Shown piece after piece: positions 8,325 to 16,171 of a DNA stretch of 64,000 nt. Source of the stretch: Pseudomonas monteilii NBRC 103158 = DSM 14164 (GTDB lineage Bacteria; Pseudomonadota; Gammaproteobacteria; Pseudomonadales; Pseudomonadaceae); the NCBI RefSeq assembly GCF_000730605.1, contig NZ_BBIS01000050.1:1-64000 (forward strand), written 5' to 3'. The notes under the pieces are model-generated. The model saw only the letters and a program-made list of their open reading frames with translations. It was not told where the DNA came from and did not search any database. The translations under genes were made by a program, and so were the position numbers. Every line of letters starts with the position of its first letter. The first letter of the stretch is position 1.

Positions 8325-9098
8325 ATGCCACGTGTGCCCGTTATTGGCATTACCGCATGCACCAGCATGATTGAGCAGCATGCCACCCAGACCATCGCCG
8401 AGAAGTATGCACGCGCGGCGGCCAAGGCGGCCTGTGGCTTGCCCATCGTGATACCCAGCCTCGGTGAGCTGATGGACAGCGCCGATATTCTCGACGTGGT
8501 GGACGGGCTGATCTTCACCGGCTCGCCGTCCAACATCGAGCCGTTTCACTACAACGGCCCGGCCAGTGCCGAGGGCACCCATCACGACGCTCTGCGTGAT
8601 GCCACCACGTTGCCGCTGATGCGTGCGGCTATCGCTGCCGGTGTGCCGGTACTCGGCATTTGCCGCGGTTTTCAGGAAATGAACGTGGCACTGGGCGGCA
8701 CCCTGCACCAGAAGGTGCACGAGGTCGGGGTGTTCATGGACCACCGTGAAGGCAAGGGCGAGCCCATCGAAAAGCAGTATGGCCCGCGCCACACCATGCA
8801 TGTAGAGCCTGGTGGCCTGCTCGACCGCATGGGTTTGCCGGCGATCTTCGACGTCAATTCCATCCATGGTCAGGGCATCGATGTACTGGCCCCGGGGCTT
8901 AGGGTGGAAGCGCTGGCACCCGATGGCCTGGTGGAAGCCATTTCGGTCGAGAACGGCAAGGGTTTTGCCCTTGCGGTGCAATGGCACCCAGAGTTCCAGG
9001 TCATGGACAACCCGCACTACCTGACCCTCTTCCAGTCCTTCGGCAAGGCCTGCCGGCAGCGCTCGGTATTGCGCCAGAAGCTGTTGCTGTCTGCCTGA
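8325..9098 (+). CDS. puuD: Gamma-glutamyl-gamma-aminobutyrate hydrolase (class I glutamine amidotransferase fold)
   Basis: A 257-aa cytoplasmic hydrolase. The nucleophile elbow GICRGFQEMN carries Cys113, and VQWHPEFQ supplies His221 and Glu223, completing the class I amidotransferase triad. PuuD removes glutamate from gamma-glutamyl-GABA at the end of the gamma-glutamylated putrescine route. The ATG at 8325 was chosen because GGAGGA lies directly before it; the longer frame begins in the previous gene's tail. The gene is 73 bp downstream of puuA and 68 bp upstream of the aminotransferase, so all three are probably one operon. Confidence 0.88.
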   Translation: MPRVPVIGITACTSMIEQHATQTIAEKYARAAAKAACGLPIVIPSLGELMDSADILDVVDGLIFTGSPSNIEPFHYNGPASAEGTHHDALRDATTLPLMRAAIAAGVPVLGICRGFQEMNVALGGTLHQKVHEVGVFMDHREGKGEPIEKQYGPRHTMHVEPGGLLDRMGLPAIFDVNSIHGQGIDVLAPGLRVEALAPDGLVEAISVENGKGFALAVQWHPEFQVMDNPHYLTLFQSFGKACRQRSVLRQKLLLSA

Positions 9099-9166
9099 AA
9101 GCGACCTTTCCCAACTAGAAAACGTACCTGCGCAGCCTGGCTGCGCAACGCGATGGAGTGAAAGCA

Positions 9167-10525
9167 ATGAGTGAACAGAATTCGCAAACCCTGGCCTGGC
9201 AGGCCATGAGCCGCGACCACCACCTGGCGCCGTTCAGCGATGTGAAGCAACTGGCCGAGAAAGGCCCGCGCATCATCACCTCGGCCAAGGGCGTGTACCT
9301 GTGGGACAGCGAAGGCAACAAGATTCTCGATGGCATGGCCGGCCTATGGTGCGTGGCGGTTGGCTATGGTCGCGATGAGCTGGCCGAAGTCGCCAGCCAG
9401 CAGATGAAGCAACTGCCTTACTACAACCTGTTCTTCCAGACCGCTCACCCGCCTGCGCTGGAGCTGGCCAAGGCGATCGCCGATGTGGCCCCGCAAGGCA
9501 TGAACCATGTGTTCTTCACCGGCTCCGGCTCCGAAGGCAACGATACCGTGCTGCGCATGGTTCGCCATTATTGGGCGCTGAAGGGCCAGAAGAGCAAGAA
9601 GGTGATCATCGGCCGCATCAACGGTTACCACGGCTCTACCGTGGCAGGCGCCGCCCTGGGCGGCATGAGCGGCATGCACCAGCAGGGCGGGGTGATTCCG
9701 GACATCGTGCACATCCCGCAGCCTTACTGGTTCGGCGAAGGTGGCGACATGACCGAGGCCGACTTCGGCGTGTGGGCGGCCGAGCAGCTGGAGAAGAAGA
9801 TCCTCGAAGTTGGCGAAGACAACGTTGCCGCCTTCATCGCCGAGCCGATCCAGGGCGCCGGTGGCGTTATCATTGCGCCGCAGACCTATTGGCCGAAGGT
9901 GAAGGAGATCCTCGCCAAGTACGACATCCTGTTCGTCGCCGACGAAGTGATTTGCGGCTTTGGGCGTACCGGTGAGTGGTTCGGGACCGACTACTACGAC
10001 CTCAAGCCCGACCTGATGACCATCGCCAAGGGCCTGACCTCTGGCTACATCCCCATGGGCGGGGTGATCGTGCGTGACGAAGTGGCCCAGGTACTCAGCG
10101 AAGGTGGCGACTTCAACCACGGTTTCACCTATTCCGGCCACCCGGTGGCGGCGGCGGTGGGCCTGGAGAACCTGCGCATCCTGCGTGATGAGCAGATCAT
10201 CCAGCAAGTGCACGATAAAACCGCGCCGTACCTGCAACAACGCCTGCGCGAGCTGGCCGACCATCCGCTCGTAGGCGAAGTGCGTGGCCTGGGCATGCTC
10301 GGTGCGATCGAGCTGGTGAAAGACAAGGCCACCCGCGCCCGTTATGAAGGCAAGGGCGTGGGCATGATCTGCCGCCAGCACTGCTTCGACAACGGCCTGA
10401 TCATGCGCGCCGTGGGCGACACCATGATCATCGCGCCACCGCTGGTGATCAGCATCGAGGAGATTGACGAACTGGTGGAAAAGGCCCGCAAGTGCCTGGA
10501 CCTGACGTACGAGGCTGTTCGCTAA
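9167..10525 (+). CDS. spuC: Polyamine:pyruvate aminotransferase (class III, SpuC-like)
   Basis: A 452-aa PLP enzyme of the class III omega-aminotransferase family. The FTGSGSEGNDT phosphate-binding region, the ADEVICGFGRTG stretch with the PLP-contacting Asp, and Lys288 in TIAKGLTSGYIP are all present. SpuC transfers the amino group of putrescine, cadaverine or related amines to pyruvate. ATG 9167 follows GGAG at eight bases; the GTG nine bases upstream overlaps that site and is less likely. It closes the polyamine operon and is followed by a terminator-like hairpin. Substrate range in this family is broad, so other diamines or beta-alanine are possible. Confidence 0.88.
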   Translation: MSEQNSQTLAWQAMSRDHHLAPFSDVKQLAEKGPRIITSAKGVYLWDSEGNKILDGMAGLWCVAVGYGRDELAEVASQQMKQLPYYNLFFQTAHPPALELAKAIADVAPQGMNHVFFTGSGSEGNDTVLRMVRHYWALKGQKSKKVIIGRINGYHGSTVAGAALGGMSGMHQQGGVIPDIVHIPQPYWFGEGGDMTEADFGVWAAEQLEKKILEVGEDNVAAFIAEPIQGAGGVIIAPQTYWPKVKEILAKYDILFVADEVICGFGRTGEWFGTDYYDLKPDLMTIAKGLTSGYIPMGGVIVRDEVAQVLSEGGDFNHGFTYSGHPVAAAVGLENLRILRDEQIIQQVHDKTAPYLQQRLRELADHPLVGEVRGLGMLGAIELVKDKATRARYEGKGVGMICRQHCFDNGLIMRAVGDTMIIAPPLVISIEEIDELVEKARKCLDLTYEAVR

Positions 10526-10540
10526 GCGGCCGTTGGCTGC

Positions 10541-10565
10541 ACCGGGGTCGCAAGGCGGCCCCGGT
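10541..10565 (+). terminator. Rho-independent terminator candidate after spuC
   Basis: ACCGGGG and CCCCGGT form a 7-bp GC-rich stem around an 11-base loop, followed by a short T run. It lies 15 bp after the spuC stop. Confidence 0.55.
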
Positions 10566-10669
10566 TTGCCTGGCTGGCAATAAGTACACCTGTGAAGCAT
10601 TTTGCTTTGTGAGTCGTATCATGTACTTTTCAGGGCATTCATTTCCTGTCTGAAAGTCGCGATTCAACT

Positions 10670-11224
10670 ATGAAAGTGCACGAAGAAATCGAAGGCCTGG
10701 CAGTACTGATTCGCGACCTGCGCAAGTTCAAAGGCCTGACCCTGGGCGATCTGGCCCAGCGAATCGGCCGTTCGGTGGGCTTTTTGTCCCAGGTCGAGCG
10801 GGGCGTATCACGCCCGACCGTGGCCGACCTTACCGCCATCAGCGAAGCGCTGGGTGTCTCGACCGCCTATTTCTACAAGCTGGAAAAACCCCGCGAGCTC
10901 GACTGGGTCACCCGCCCGCACGAGCGTCGCACGCTTCACCTGGCGGGCGGCATCACCGATGTACTGGCGTCCCCCACCATATCGGGCGCGTTCTCCATGC
11001 TCGATAGCCATCTGGAACCGGGGGCCAGCAGCGGCGAGGAGTACCTGGACGACAGCTCGGAGCAGGGCTGCTTCGTGCTCGAAGGTGAACTGACCGTGTG
11101 GCTGGGCGGCGGTGAGCCGGTAACGCTGCGCGCCAATGACAGCTTTCAGCTGCAACCCCACGCCAGTTTTCGTTACGCCAACCTCACCGACAAGCCCACG
11201 CGGGTACTCTGGGTATTCAGCTGA
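10670..11224 (+). CDS. XRE-family regulator with C-terminal cupin (PuuR-like), copy 2
   Basis: A 184-aa protein aligning without gaps to the regulator at 6323. By eye about 31 of 184 residues differ (about 83 percent identity). The recognition helix region (SVGFLSQVERGVSRPTVAD) is identical, so both probably bind the same DNA sites; most changes lie in the linker and cupin part, which could change the ligand. It follows the polyamine operon after a terminator-like hairpin and has its own 100-bp leader with a spaced AAGTAC/GTACTT inverted repeat. A second layer of control over polyamine catabolism is the natural reading. Confidence 0.87.
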   Translation: MKVHEEIEGLAVLIRDLRKFKGLTLGDLAQRIGRSVGFLSQVERGVSRPTVADLTAISEALGVSTAYFYKLEKPRELDWVTRPHERRTLHLAGGITDVLASPTISGAFSMLDSHLEPGASSGEEYLDDSSEQGCFVLEGELTVWLGGGEPVTLRANDSFQLQPHASFRYANLTDKPTRVLWVFS

Positions 11225-11337
11225 GAGGCCCGCTCGGCGTGTCTCGGTTGGCCAGGAAAGATGACCTGCAAACACTGTCAGGGCTGCATAGGGTATCCTT
11301 GCGCCACGCAATCAACTTCTAAGCAGTGAACTGAACG

Positions 11338-11847
11338 ATGGGTTTTGAACAACTAGCAGCGCTACGCGACCGCCTGCGGGCGGAAAAACAGCAGGTAAAG
11401 GCCGAGAGCCCGAAACAGCCAAAGCGCAAGCCGTCCCCGCAGGCGAAACCGCGCGAGCAGGATCCGGCGGTCGCGGCGATCTGGCCATTGCAGAAGCATT
11501 TTCCGTTGGCCTTCCCGGTCAACCCGGCCCCCAAGGTGCCGCTCAAAGAGGGCATTTTCAAGGATGCCGAGCAACACCTGGAGCTGCTCGGGCTAACCCG
11601 TGAGCAGCTCAAACTGGGCATCTCGACCTGGTGCCGGGGTGCCCGGTACTGGGCAAGCATGGTCGAAAACGCACCACGCGTGGACTTGACCGGCCAAGCC
11701 GCTGGCACTGTGACCGCCGCTCAGGCACTGCATGCCAAGCAGCAGGCATCGCGGCAGCGCAGCCAGGACCGTCGCAACCGTGCGAAGTCGAAAGCACAGG
11801 CTCCGGCCCCCGCCGCTGACACCGCAGCGACGTCCGCCGCCGACTGA
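11338..11847 (+). CDS. ProQ/FinO-family RNA-binding protein
   Basis: A 169-aa protein. An N-terminal coiled, basic, Pro/Lys-rich segment (residues 1-42) leads into a FinO/ProQ domain at about 43-115 (IWPLQKHFPLAFPV, then PLKEGIFKD and the WCRGARYW block). A Lys/Arg/Ala-rich tail of about 50 residues ends the chain. ProQ-type proteins bind structured RNAs, mostly sRNAs and mRNA 3' ends, and adjust stability and translation. The ATG at 11338 begins the clearly family-like chain. It appears monocistronic; downstream is decayed sequence. Whether it is the main ProQ of the cell or a paralogue cannot be judged here. Confidence 0.85.
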   Translation: MGFEQLAALRDRLRAEKQQVKAESPKQPKRKPSPQAKPREQDPAVAAIWPLQKHFPLAFPVNPAPKVPLKEGIFKDAEQHLELLGLTREQLKLGISTWCRGARYWASMVENAPRVDLTGQAAGTVTAAQALHAKQQASRQRSQDRRNRAKSKAQAPAPAADTAATSAAD

Positions 11848-11906
11848 CACGCCCGGGCGGCTTGCCTGGTGCAAGGCCAACGTGAATAAGGCAGTGGCGT
11901 AGGCCT

Positions 11907-12280
11907 TCACTCGACCAAGGCAAGCCATGGCCAGCGCTCGCGATAGCTGGCGGCTTTTGCCTTGAACAAATCGGGGCGGGGACTCAACGCGTTCATCCTC
12001 AGCTCGTTGTCTGTGTTGCGGCCTTGGGCAACCAAGATGGGCCGAGAACATGGCGACGCAAATGGTCACCGTTAACGGGGCCTGACGACGGCCAGCTGGC
12101 AGGTGTTGAGCTGGCCATCGGCAAACCACTGGCCGCTGCCGTCGGCCCGGACTGTGAAGATCTGTTGCGCAAAGCGATGCCAGTCCAGCGCGGCGACCTG
12201 TTTACGCCAGAATCCCTCGGGGTCGTCGGCAGCGCGGGCGTAGGCCTGCTGTAATCCTCCCAGTCAGTGCGGATGGTCGC
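11907..12280 (-). pseudogene. Decayed acyl-CoA synthetase 5' fragment (PrpE/AcsA type) plus unidentified tail
   Basis: Read on the minus strand, bases 12280-12072 resemble the N-terminus of an AMP-forming acetyl/propionyl-CoA synthetase: an Asp-Tyr-Gln-Gln-Ala-Tyr start needing one frame change near 12255, then DDPEGFWRKQVAALDW and the diagnostic GQWFADGQLNTC. There is no start codon at the right place, the match stops at a TAA (12072-12074), and a TGA (12066-12068) follows. The same frame then stays open to a stop at 11907-11909 and ends NALSPRPDLFKAKAASYRE plus a dozen residues, which I do not recognise. A full PrpE is over 600 aa, so about nine tenths is missing. I infer a deletion scar. 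It fills most of the gap before sfnG. Confidence 0.55.
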
Positions 12281-12402
12281 TTGGCGGGGCTTCTCAGGCG
12301 TGCTGTTGCGGGGGCAACAGTGGATCGACAGTCTGCTGCCTGAAGTGCACCTGGACAGGTTTTTATTTTCTTTAACTTACTGATTTATATGTATTTATAG
12401 GT

Positions 12403-12418
12403 TGGCATGTTTGCTGCT
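12403..12418 (+). promoter_or_regulatory. Sigma-54 (-24/-12) promoter of sfnG
   Basis: TGGCAT, five bases, then CTGCT gives the invariant GG (12404-12405) and GC (12416-12417) ten bases apart. It matches the sigma-54 consensus except at two positions and lies 42 bp before the sfnG start, after an AT-rich tract (12359-12400) that could hold activator or IHF sites. Known sfnG genes in P. putida are transcribed with sigma-54 and the activator SfnR, which supports the call. Confidence 0.65.
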
Positions 12419-12459
12419 CCCGCCTCCTTGAACCCCAAGGATTCTCAAGGAGCCTCCCC

Positions 12460-13554
12460 ATGAGCCACGCCCCAATCAAATTCGCCTACTGGGTCCCCAA
12501 CGTCAGCGGTGGCCTGGTGGTCAGCACCATCGAGCAGCGCACCAGCTGGGACATCGACTACAACCGCAAGCTGGCGCAAATCGCGGAAAAATCCGGTTTC
12601 GATTACGCCCTGTCGCAAATCCGTTTCACAGCGGGCTATGGCGCCGACAACCAGCATGAGTCCGTCACCATCAGCCACGCGCTGCTGGCCGCCACGGAAA
12701 AACTCAAGGTCATCGCCGCCATCCTGCCAGGCCCGTGGAACCCGGCGCTGGCGGCCAAGCAGCTGGCGAGCATCGACCAGTTCACCCAGGGCCGTATCGC
12801 CATCAACGTGGTTTCGGGCTGGTTCAAGGGCGAGTTCCATGCCATCGGTGAGCCTTGGCTGGATCACGACGAGCGCTATCGCCGTTCCGAAGAATTCATC
12901 CGCGCGTTGAAGGGCATCTGGACCCAGGATAACTTCACCTTCAACGGCGACTTTTACCGCTTTCGTAACTACAACCTCAAACCCAAGCCGCTGCAGCAAC
13001 CGCACCCGGAAATCTTCCAGGGCGGCAGTTCGCGTGCGGCACGGGACATGGCAGCGCGTGTGTCGGACTGGTACTTCACCAACGGCAACAGCGTGGAAGG
13101 GATCAAGGCCCAAGTGGACGACATCCGCACCAAGGCGGCGGCCAACGGCCACTCGGTAAAGATCGGGGTGAATGCCTTCATCATTGCCCGCGATACCGAG
13201 GAAGAGGCGCGTGCGCTGCTGCAAGAGATCATCGACAAGGCCAACCCCGAGGCGGTGCGAGCGTTCGGCCAGGAGGTCAAGCATGCCGGTTCGGCCAGCC
13301 CGGAGGGCGAGGGCAACTGGGCCAAGTCCAGCTTCGAGGACCTGGTGCAATACAACGACGGCTTCAAGACCAACCTGATCGGCACACCGCAGCAAATTGC
13401 CGAACGCATCGTCGCGTTGAAGGCGGTGGGGGTGGATTTGATCCTCTCCGGCTTCCTGCATTTCCAGGAGGAAGTGGCGTACTTCGGCGAGCACGTGTTG
13501 CCGCTGGTGCGGGCGCTGGAAGCCGAGCGTGGCCTGGACAAAGCAGTAGCCTGA
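12460..13554 (+). CDS. sfnG: FMNH2-dependent dimethyl sulfone monooxygenase
   Basis: A 364-aa bacterial-luciferase-like TIM-barrel flavin monooxygenase. The opening FAYWVPNVSGGLVVSTIEQR and the following ALSQIRFTAGYGADNQHES are characteristic of SfnG, which cleaves dimethyl sulfone to methanesulfinate and formaldehyde using reduced FMN supplied by a separate reductase. This lets the cell use organosulfur compounds when sulfate is scarce. The usual SfnF or MsuE reductase is not adjacent, so it must come from elsewhere. The gene appears single, behind a sigma-54 promoter, with AAGGAG close to the ATG. SsuD and MsuD are related alternatives but lack this N-terminal block. Confidence 0.85.
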   Translation: MSHAPIKFAYWVPNVSGGLVVSTIEQRTSWDIDYNRKLAQIAEKSGFDYALSQIRFTAGYGADNQHESVTISHALLAATEKLKVIAAILPGPWNPALAAKQLASIDQFTQGRIAINVVSGWFKGEFHAIGEPWLDHDERYRRSEEFIRALKGIWTQDNFTFNGDFYRFRNYNLKPKPLQQPHPEIFQGGSSRAARDMAARVSDWYFTNGNSVEGIKAQVDDIRTKAAANGHSVKIGVNAFIIARDTEEEARALLQEIIDKANPEAVRAFGQEVKHAGSASPEGEGNWAKSSFEDLVQYNDGFKTNLIGTPQQIAERIVALKAVGVDLILSGFLHFQEEVAYFGEHVLPLVRALEAERGLDKAVA

Positions 13555-13648
13555 GGCCGGGGGCAGGGAGGGCTTGGCACCCTGCCAGTATTGTCGGATT
13601 GTCGTGCAGGGGTTAGGTTGGCGGGCTTACTTCAAGGAAGACTACCCC

Positions 13649-14230
13649 ATGAAACGGACCTTACCGCTCCTGTTCGCCTGCGCGATTTTCCCCTTGCAAG
13701 CCTGGTCGGCGCTTGAAGTTGGCCAGTTTACCCTCGGCATGCCCAAGGCCCAGGTCCTGGCCATTCTGCAGCAGCAGTTCGGCGAGGTTGAGCATTTCAC
13801 GGGCTATCACTATCAGGTGCCCACCGAGTTTTATCAGGGCGCCAATCCCAAGGGCGACTACAGCCTGGGCGGTGTTCCCGTTTCACAGGTGAAAGCGTCG
13901 TTCAATGAAGCCGACCAGCTCCGCCAGGTCGAGGTACGGCTGGATACCACTGACGAGGCGCGGGTCCAGCAACTGCTGCCGATGACGAAGCAGGCCAAGC
14001 GGGTGCCGAATACCGGTGGCCGGCTGGAAGCGTTTTCTGCAGAGGGTGAGCTGGTTTACTGGGTCTCCAAAGACTGGGACTGGACCGTGGTGACCATTGC
14101 CGACAAGGCCAGCTCGGCCGGGAACATCAAGGCCCGGGCCAAGAGTGACGAGAAGTTTGCCCAATTGAACCGCAAGTTCGACAAGCTGATTGAAACCGCC
14201 AAGGCGGTGGAGGGGAAAGGCGCGCCTTGA
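13649..14230 (+). CDS. Exported protein of unknown function
   Basis: A 193-aa protein with a signal peptide (MKRTLPLLFACAIF, cut near Ser-Ala at residue 20). The mature part begins LEVGQFTLGMPKAQVLAIL, a pattern of small periplasmic proteins in which a beta strand precedes a helix, seen in outer-membrane assembly proteins such as BamE, but I cannot assign it to that family. The C-terminal third is Lys-rich and helical. The ATG at 13649 has AAGGAAG upstream and starts exactly at the signal peptide. It stands alone between sfnG and the DUF2491 operon. Function unknown. Confidence 0.65.
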   Translation: MKRTLPLLFACAIFPLQAWSALEVGQFTLGMPKAQVLAILQQQFGEVEHFTGYHYQVPTEFYQGANPKGDYSLGGVPVSQVKASFNEADQLRQVEVRLDTTDEARVQQLLPMTKQAKRVPNTGGRLEAFSAEGELVYWVSKDWDWTVVTIADKASSAGNIKARAKSDEKFAQLNRKFDKLIETAKAVEGKGAP

Positions 14231-14407
14231 TCGCAAGCCCACCCCCTTGCCGACCTTGGCCATCGCCTGGGACGTTGCGGGAGCCTTCTGACGTTGTTGC
14301 TGGGCGGGCCGGTCTTTAGCGGCCAGCCTAAACGCTTTGTTTATTGGCCTGGCCGCTCGGACCCGCTAAGTTAGCGCCCCCTGCAAGGATGCATTCCAGG
14401 AGTTGTC

Positions 14408-14986
14408 ATGTCGCCCTTTGGCCTGTTCATCGGCCGTCTATTCAACCCGTCCCCTGCGTTGAAGCCCCTGCTCGACGGTTATTCCGAACTTCAGGTACCC
14501 GACGCGCAAGCGGTCTGTGCCTTGGGTGAAGTCGACCTCGGTGAGGCCGTGCAGCTCAAGCGCTTCTATCTGGATGATGAAGATTACTGGCTGCAAGTGC
14601 TGATGAACGGCAACGAGGCCGGCGATACCGTGCTGTTTGGCTACCACAGCGCGATACCGGTCCGCGATCAAGCCCACTTGCAGCAAGTGGTTGGCAGCCA
14701 ATCCAGCGTCGGCATGCCGATCTTCGAGCACGATGGCTATTTGTACTCCCGCCAGTGGGGCCGTGAGCAAGGCAAGGCGCCTTTGGTATCCCTGCATGAG
14801 CAGGTCGTCAACCAGAGTGCCCGCTACGGTATCAGCCACCTGTCGATGCTTTACGCCCGCGACACCGGCCTGCCGGAGCGCCGCGAATTCCTGCTGTTGT
14901 CGATCGAGGAAGATGAGCAGGGCAGCCTGACCTTCACCACTTCGCTTGGCGCCACCCTGTTCCCCAGCGATTTTCACGTAACCTGA
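14408..14986 (+). CDS. DUF2491 family protein (YjfK-like)
   Basis: A 192-aa soluble protein without signal peptide, first gene of a tight four-gene operon. It resembles E. coli YjfK: acidic, with a GEVDLGEAVQLKRFYLDDED segment and repeated beta strands. Its biochemical role is unknown. CAGGAG precedes the ATG. The E. coli yjf operon has the same set and order of DUF2491, DUF350, DUF1190 and glutathionylspermidine-synthase-like genes, preceded there by a PspA-like gene that is missing here. The gene is 12 bp from the next one, so the products probably act together at the inner membrane. Confidence 0.75.
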   Translation: MSPFGLFIGRLFNPSPALKPLLDGYSELQVPDAQAVCALGEVDLGEAVQLKRFYLDDEDYWLQVLMNGNEAGDTVLFGYHSAIPVRDQAHLQQVVGSQSSVGMPIFEHDGYLYSRQWGREQGKAPLVSLHEQVVNQSARYGISHLSMLYARDTGLPERREFLLLSIEEDEQGSLTFTTSLGATLFPSDFHVT

Positions 14987-14998
14987 CAAGGATTTCCC

Positions 14999-15424
14999 AT
15001 GCTCGACGCACTGCGCCTGTCGCTCAACGCTTCAGCGGTGACCGGCTTCATTCTCTATATCAGCGTGGCCCTGTTGGTGTTCTGGCTGTTCCAGTTCATC
15101 TACACCCGGCTCACCCCTCACCGTGAGTTTGCGCTCATCCGCGAGAACAATCCGGCGGCAGCCGTTGCCCTGGGTGGCTCACTGATCGGCTTTTCGTTGC
15201 CGGCCAGCAACATCATCGCCTACAGCGTCGGCATTCTCGACTTTATCGCCTGGGTGGTCATCGCCGCCGTGGTGCAACTGGTGGCCTTCGGCATCACCAG
15301 CCTGGTGCTGCGCGACTTGTCCAGACGCATCGTCCAGGGTGAACTGGCGGCGGCCATCTACGCGGCCAGCGTGGCAATCAGCGTGGGCTTTCTCAACTCG
15401 GCCTGCATGACCCCATCGGCCTGA
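14999..15424 (+). CDS. DUF350 family integral membrane protein (YjfL-like)
   Basis: A 141-aa inner-membrane protein with four hydrophobic segments (about residues 14-37, 52-74, 78-101 and 116-135), fitting the two-repeat DUF350/UPF0719 layout. Charged loops such as RLTPHREFALIRENNPAA lie between segments. The family is associated with ATP-grasp and PspA-type genes in many bacteria, but no transported substrate is established. The ATG at 14999 follows AAGGATTT. It is 16 bp from the following lipoprotein gene. In this operon it is the likely membrane partner for the soluble DUF2491 and ATP-grasp proteins. Confidence 0.8.
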   Translation: MLDALRLSLNASAVTGFILYISVALLVFWLFQFIYTRLTPHREFALIRENNPAAAVALGGSLIGFSLPASNIIAYSVGILDFIAWVVIAAVVQLVAFGITSLVLRDLSRRIVQGELAAAIYAASVAISVGFLNSACMTPSA

Positions 15425-15440
15425 CGCGCCAGGAGCCTTG

Positions 15441-16169
15441 ATGAACACCCCTATGCGAAGAAGCTCCGTCAAGCTGGTGCTAGCCGGCTCGCTGCCGCTG
15501 GCCTTGTCTGCCTGCGGTCCGCACGAAGATTTGTACACGGTCAGCCAGCAGGTCAATTACGACAGTGTCGAAGCCTGTGTCAGTGACAAGGTGCCTGCCC
15601 AGGCCTGTGCTGATGCCTACCAGCAAGCCTTGGTTGAATATCGCCGCAGCGCGCCGAGCTATGCCTTCAAAACGGCGTGCGAGGCAGACTTCAGCCCGGA
15701 CGGCTGCCAACCAGCGCGTGATGGCCGGTACATGCCGCGCATGAGCGGTTTCGAATTGCAAACCAGCGGTGAAGTGACCCAGTCGCAGCTCGATGCGGGG
15801 TATGCCCAAGGCGGTGGCTATGGCCATGTCGCGTCGGCTGCGGTGGCCGGCATGTTGCTGGGACAGATGGCCAGCAGCGCCGGTCGCCGTTATAGCGCCC
15901 AGCCGCTGTATGCCTACCGTGAGGGTACGGGCCAGCGAATGGGCCTGCTCGGGCGGCGTTATGGTTCGGCCGGTGGTATCCGTGGCGTTGCCAGGGAAGA
16001 GGAAAGTGGCACGACGTCGGGTGGCGGCGGCGGCGGGGGTTCCGGCGCCTGGGGGCGCAACGAACCTCGCTCGGCGCAGTCGGCGTCGATCACCCGTGGT
16101 GGCTTCGGCGGCCAAGCCACTGCGCGCAGTGGTTGGGGCGGCCGCTCCGGCAGTTTCTTCGGGGGCTGA
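15441..16169 (+). CDS. DUF1190 family lipoprotein (YjfM/YgiB-like)
   Basis: A 242-aa putative lipoprotein: basic start, hydrophobic stretch and a lipobox Leu-Ser-Ala-Cys at about residues 22-25. The N-terminal half has paired cysteines (SVEACVSDK, AQACADAY, FKTACEAD, SPDGCQPA), the usual DUF1190 pattern. The C-terminal half is Gly/Ser/Arg-rich and low in complexity, with a run of seven or so glycines. YgiB and YjfM are its E. coli counterparts and are always next to an ATP-grasp partner. I chose ATG 15441, five bases after AGGAG, rather than the TTG just before it. Only two bases separate it from the next gene. Confidence 0.8.
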   Translation: MNTPMRRSSVKLVLAGSLPLALSACGPHEDLYTVSQQVNYDSVEACVSDKVPAQACADAYQQALVEYRRSAPSYAFKTACEADFSPDGCQPARDGRYMPRMSGFELQTSGEVTQSQLDAGYAQGGGYGHVASAAVAGMLLGQMASSAGRRYSAQPLYAYREGTGQRMGLLGRRYGSAGGIRGVAREEESGTTSGGGGGGGSGAWGRNEPRSAQSASITRGGFGGQATARSGWGGRSGSFFGG

Positions 16170-16171
16170 AC

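Noticed and set aside
12024..12254. Plus-strand 76-codon frame upstream of sfnG
   Set aside because: It is the antisense of the acyl-CoA synthetase remnant, which gives clear similarity on the minus strand.
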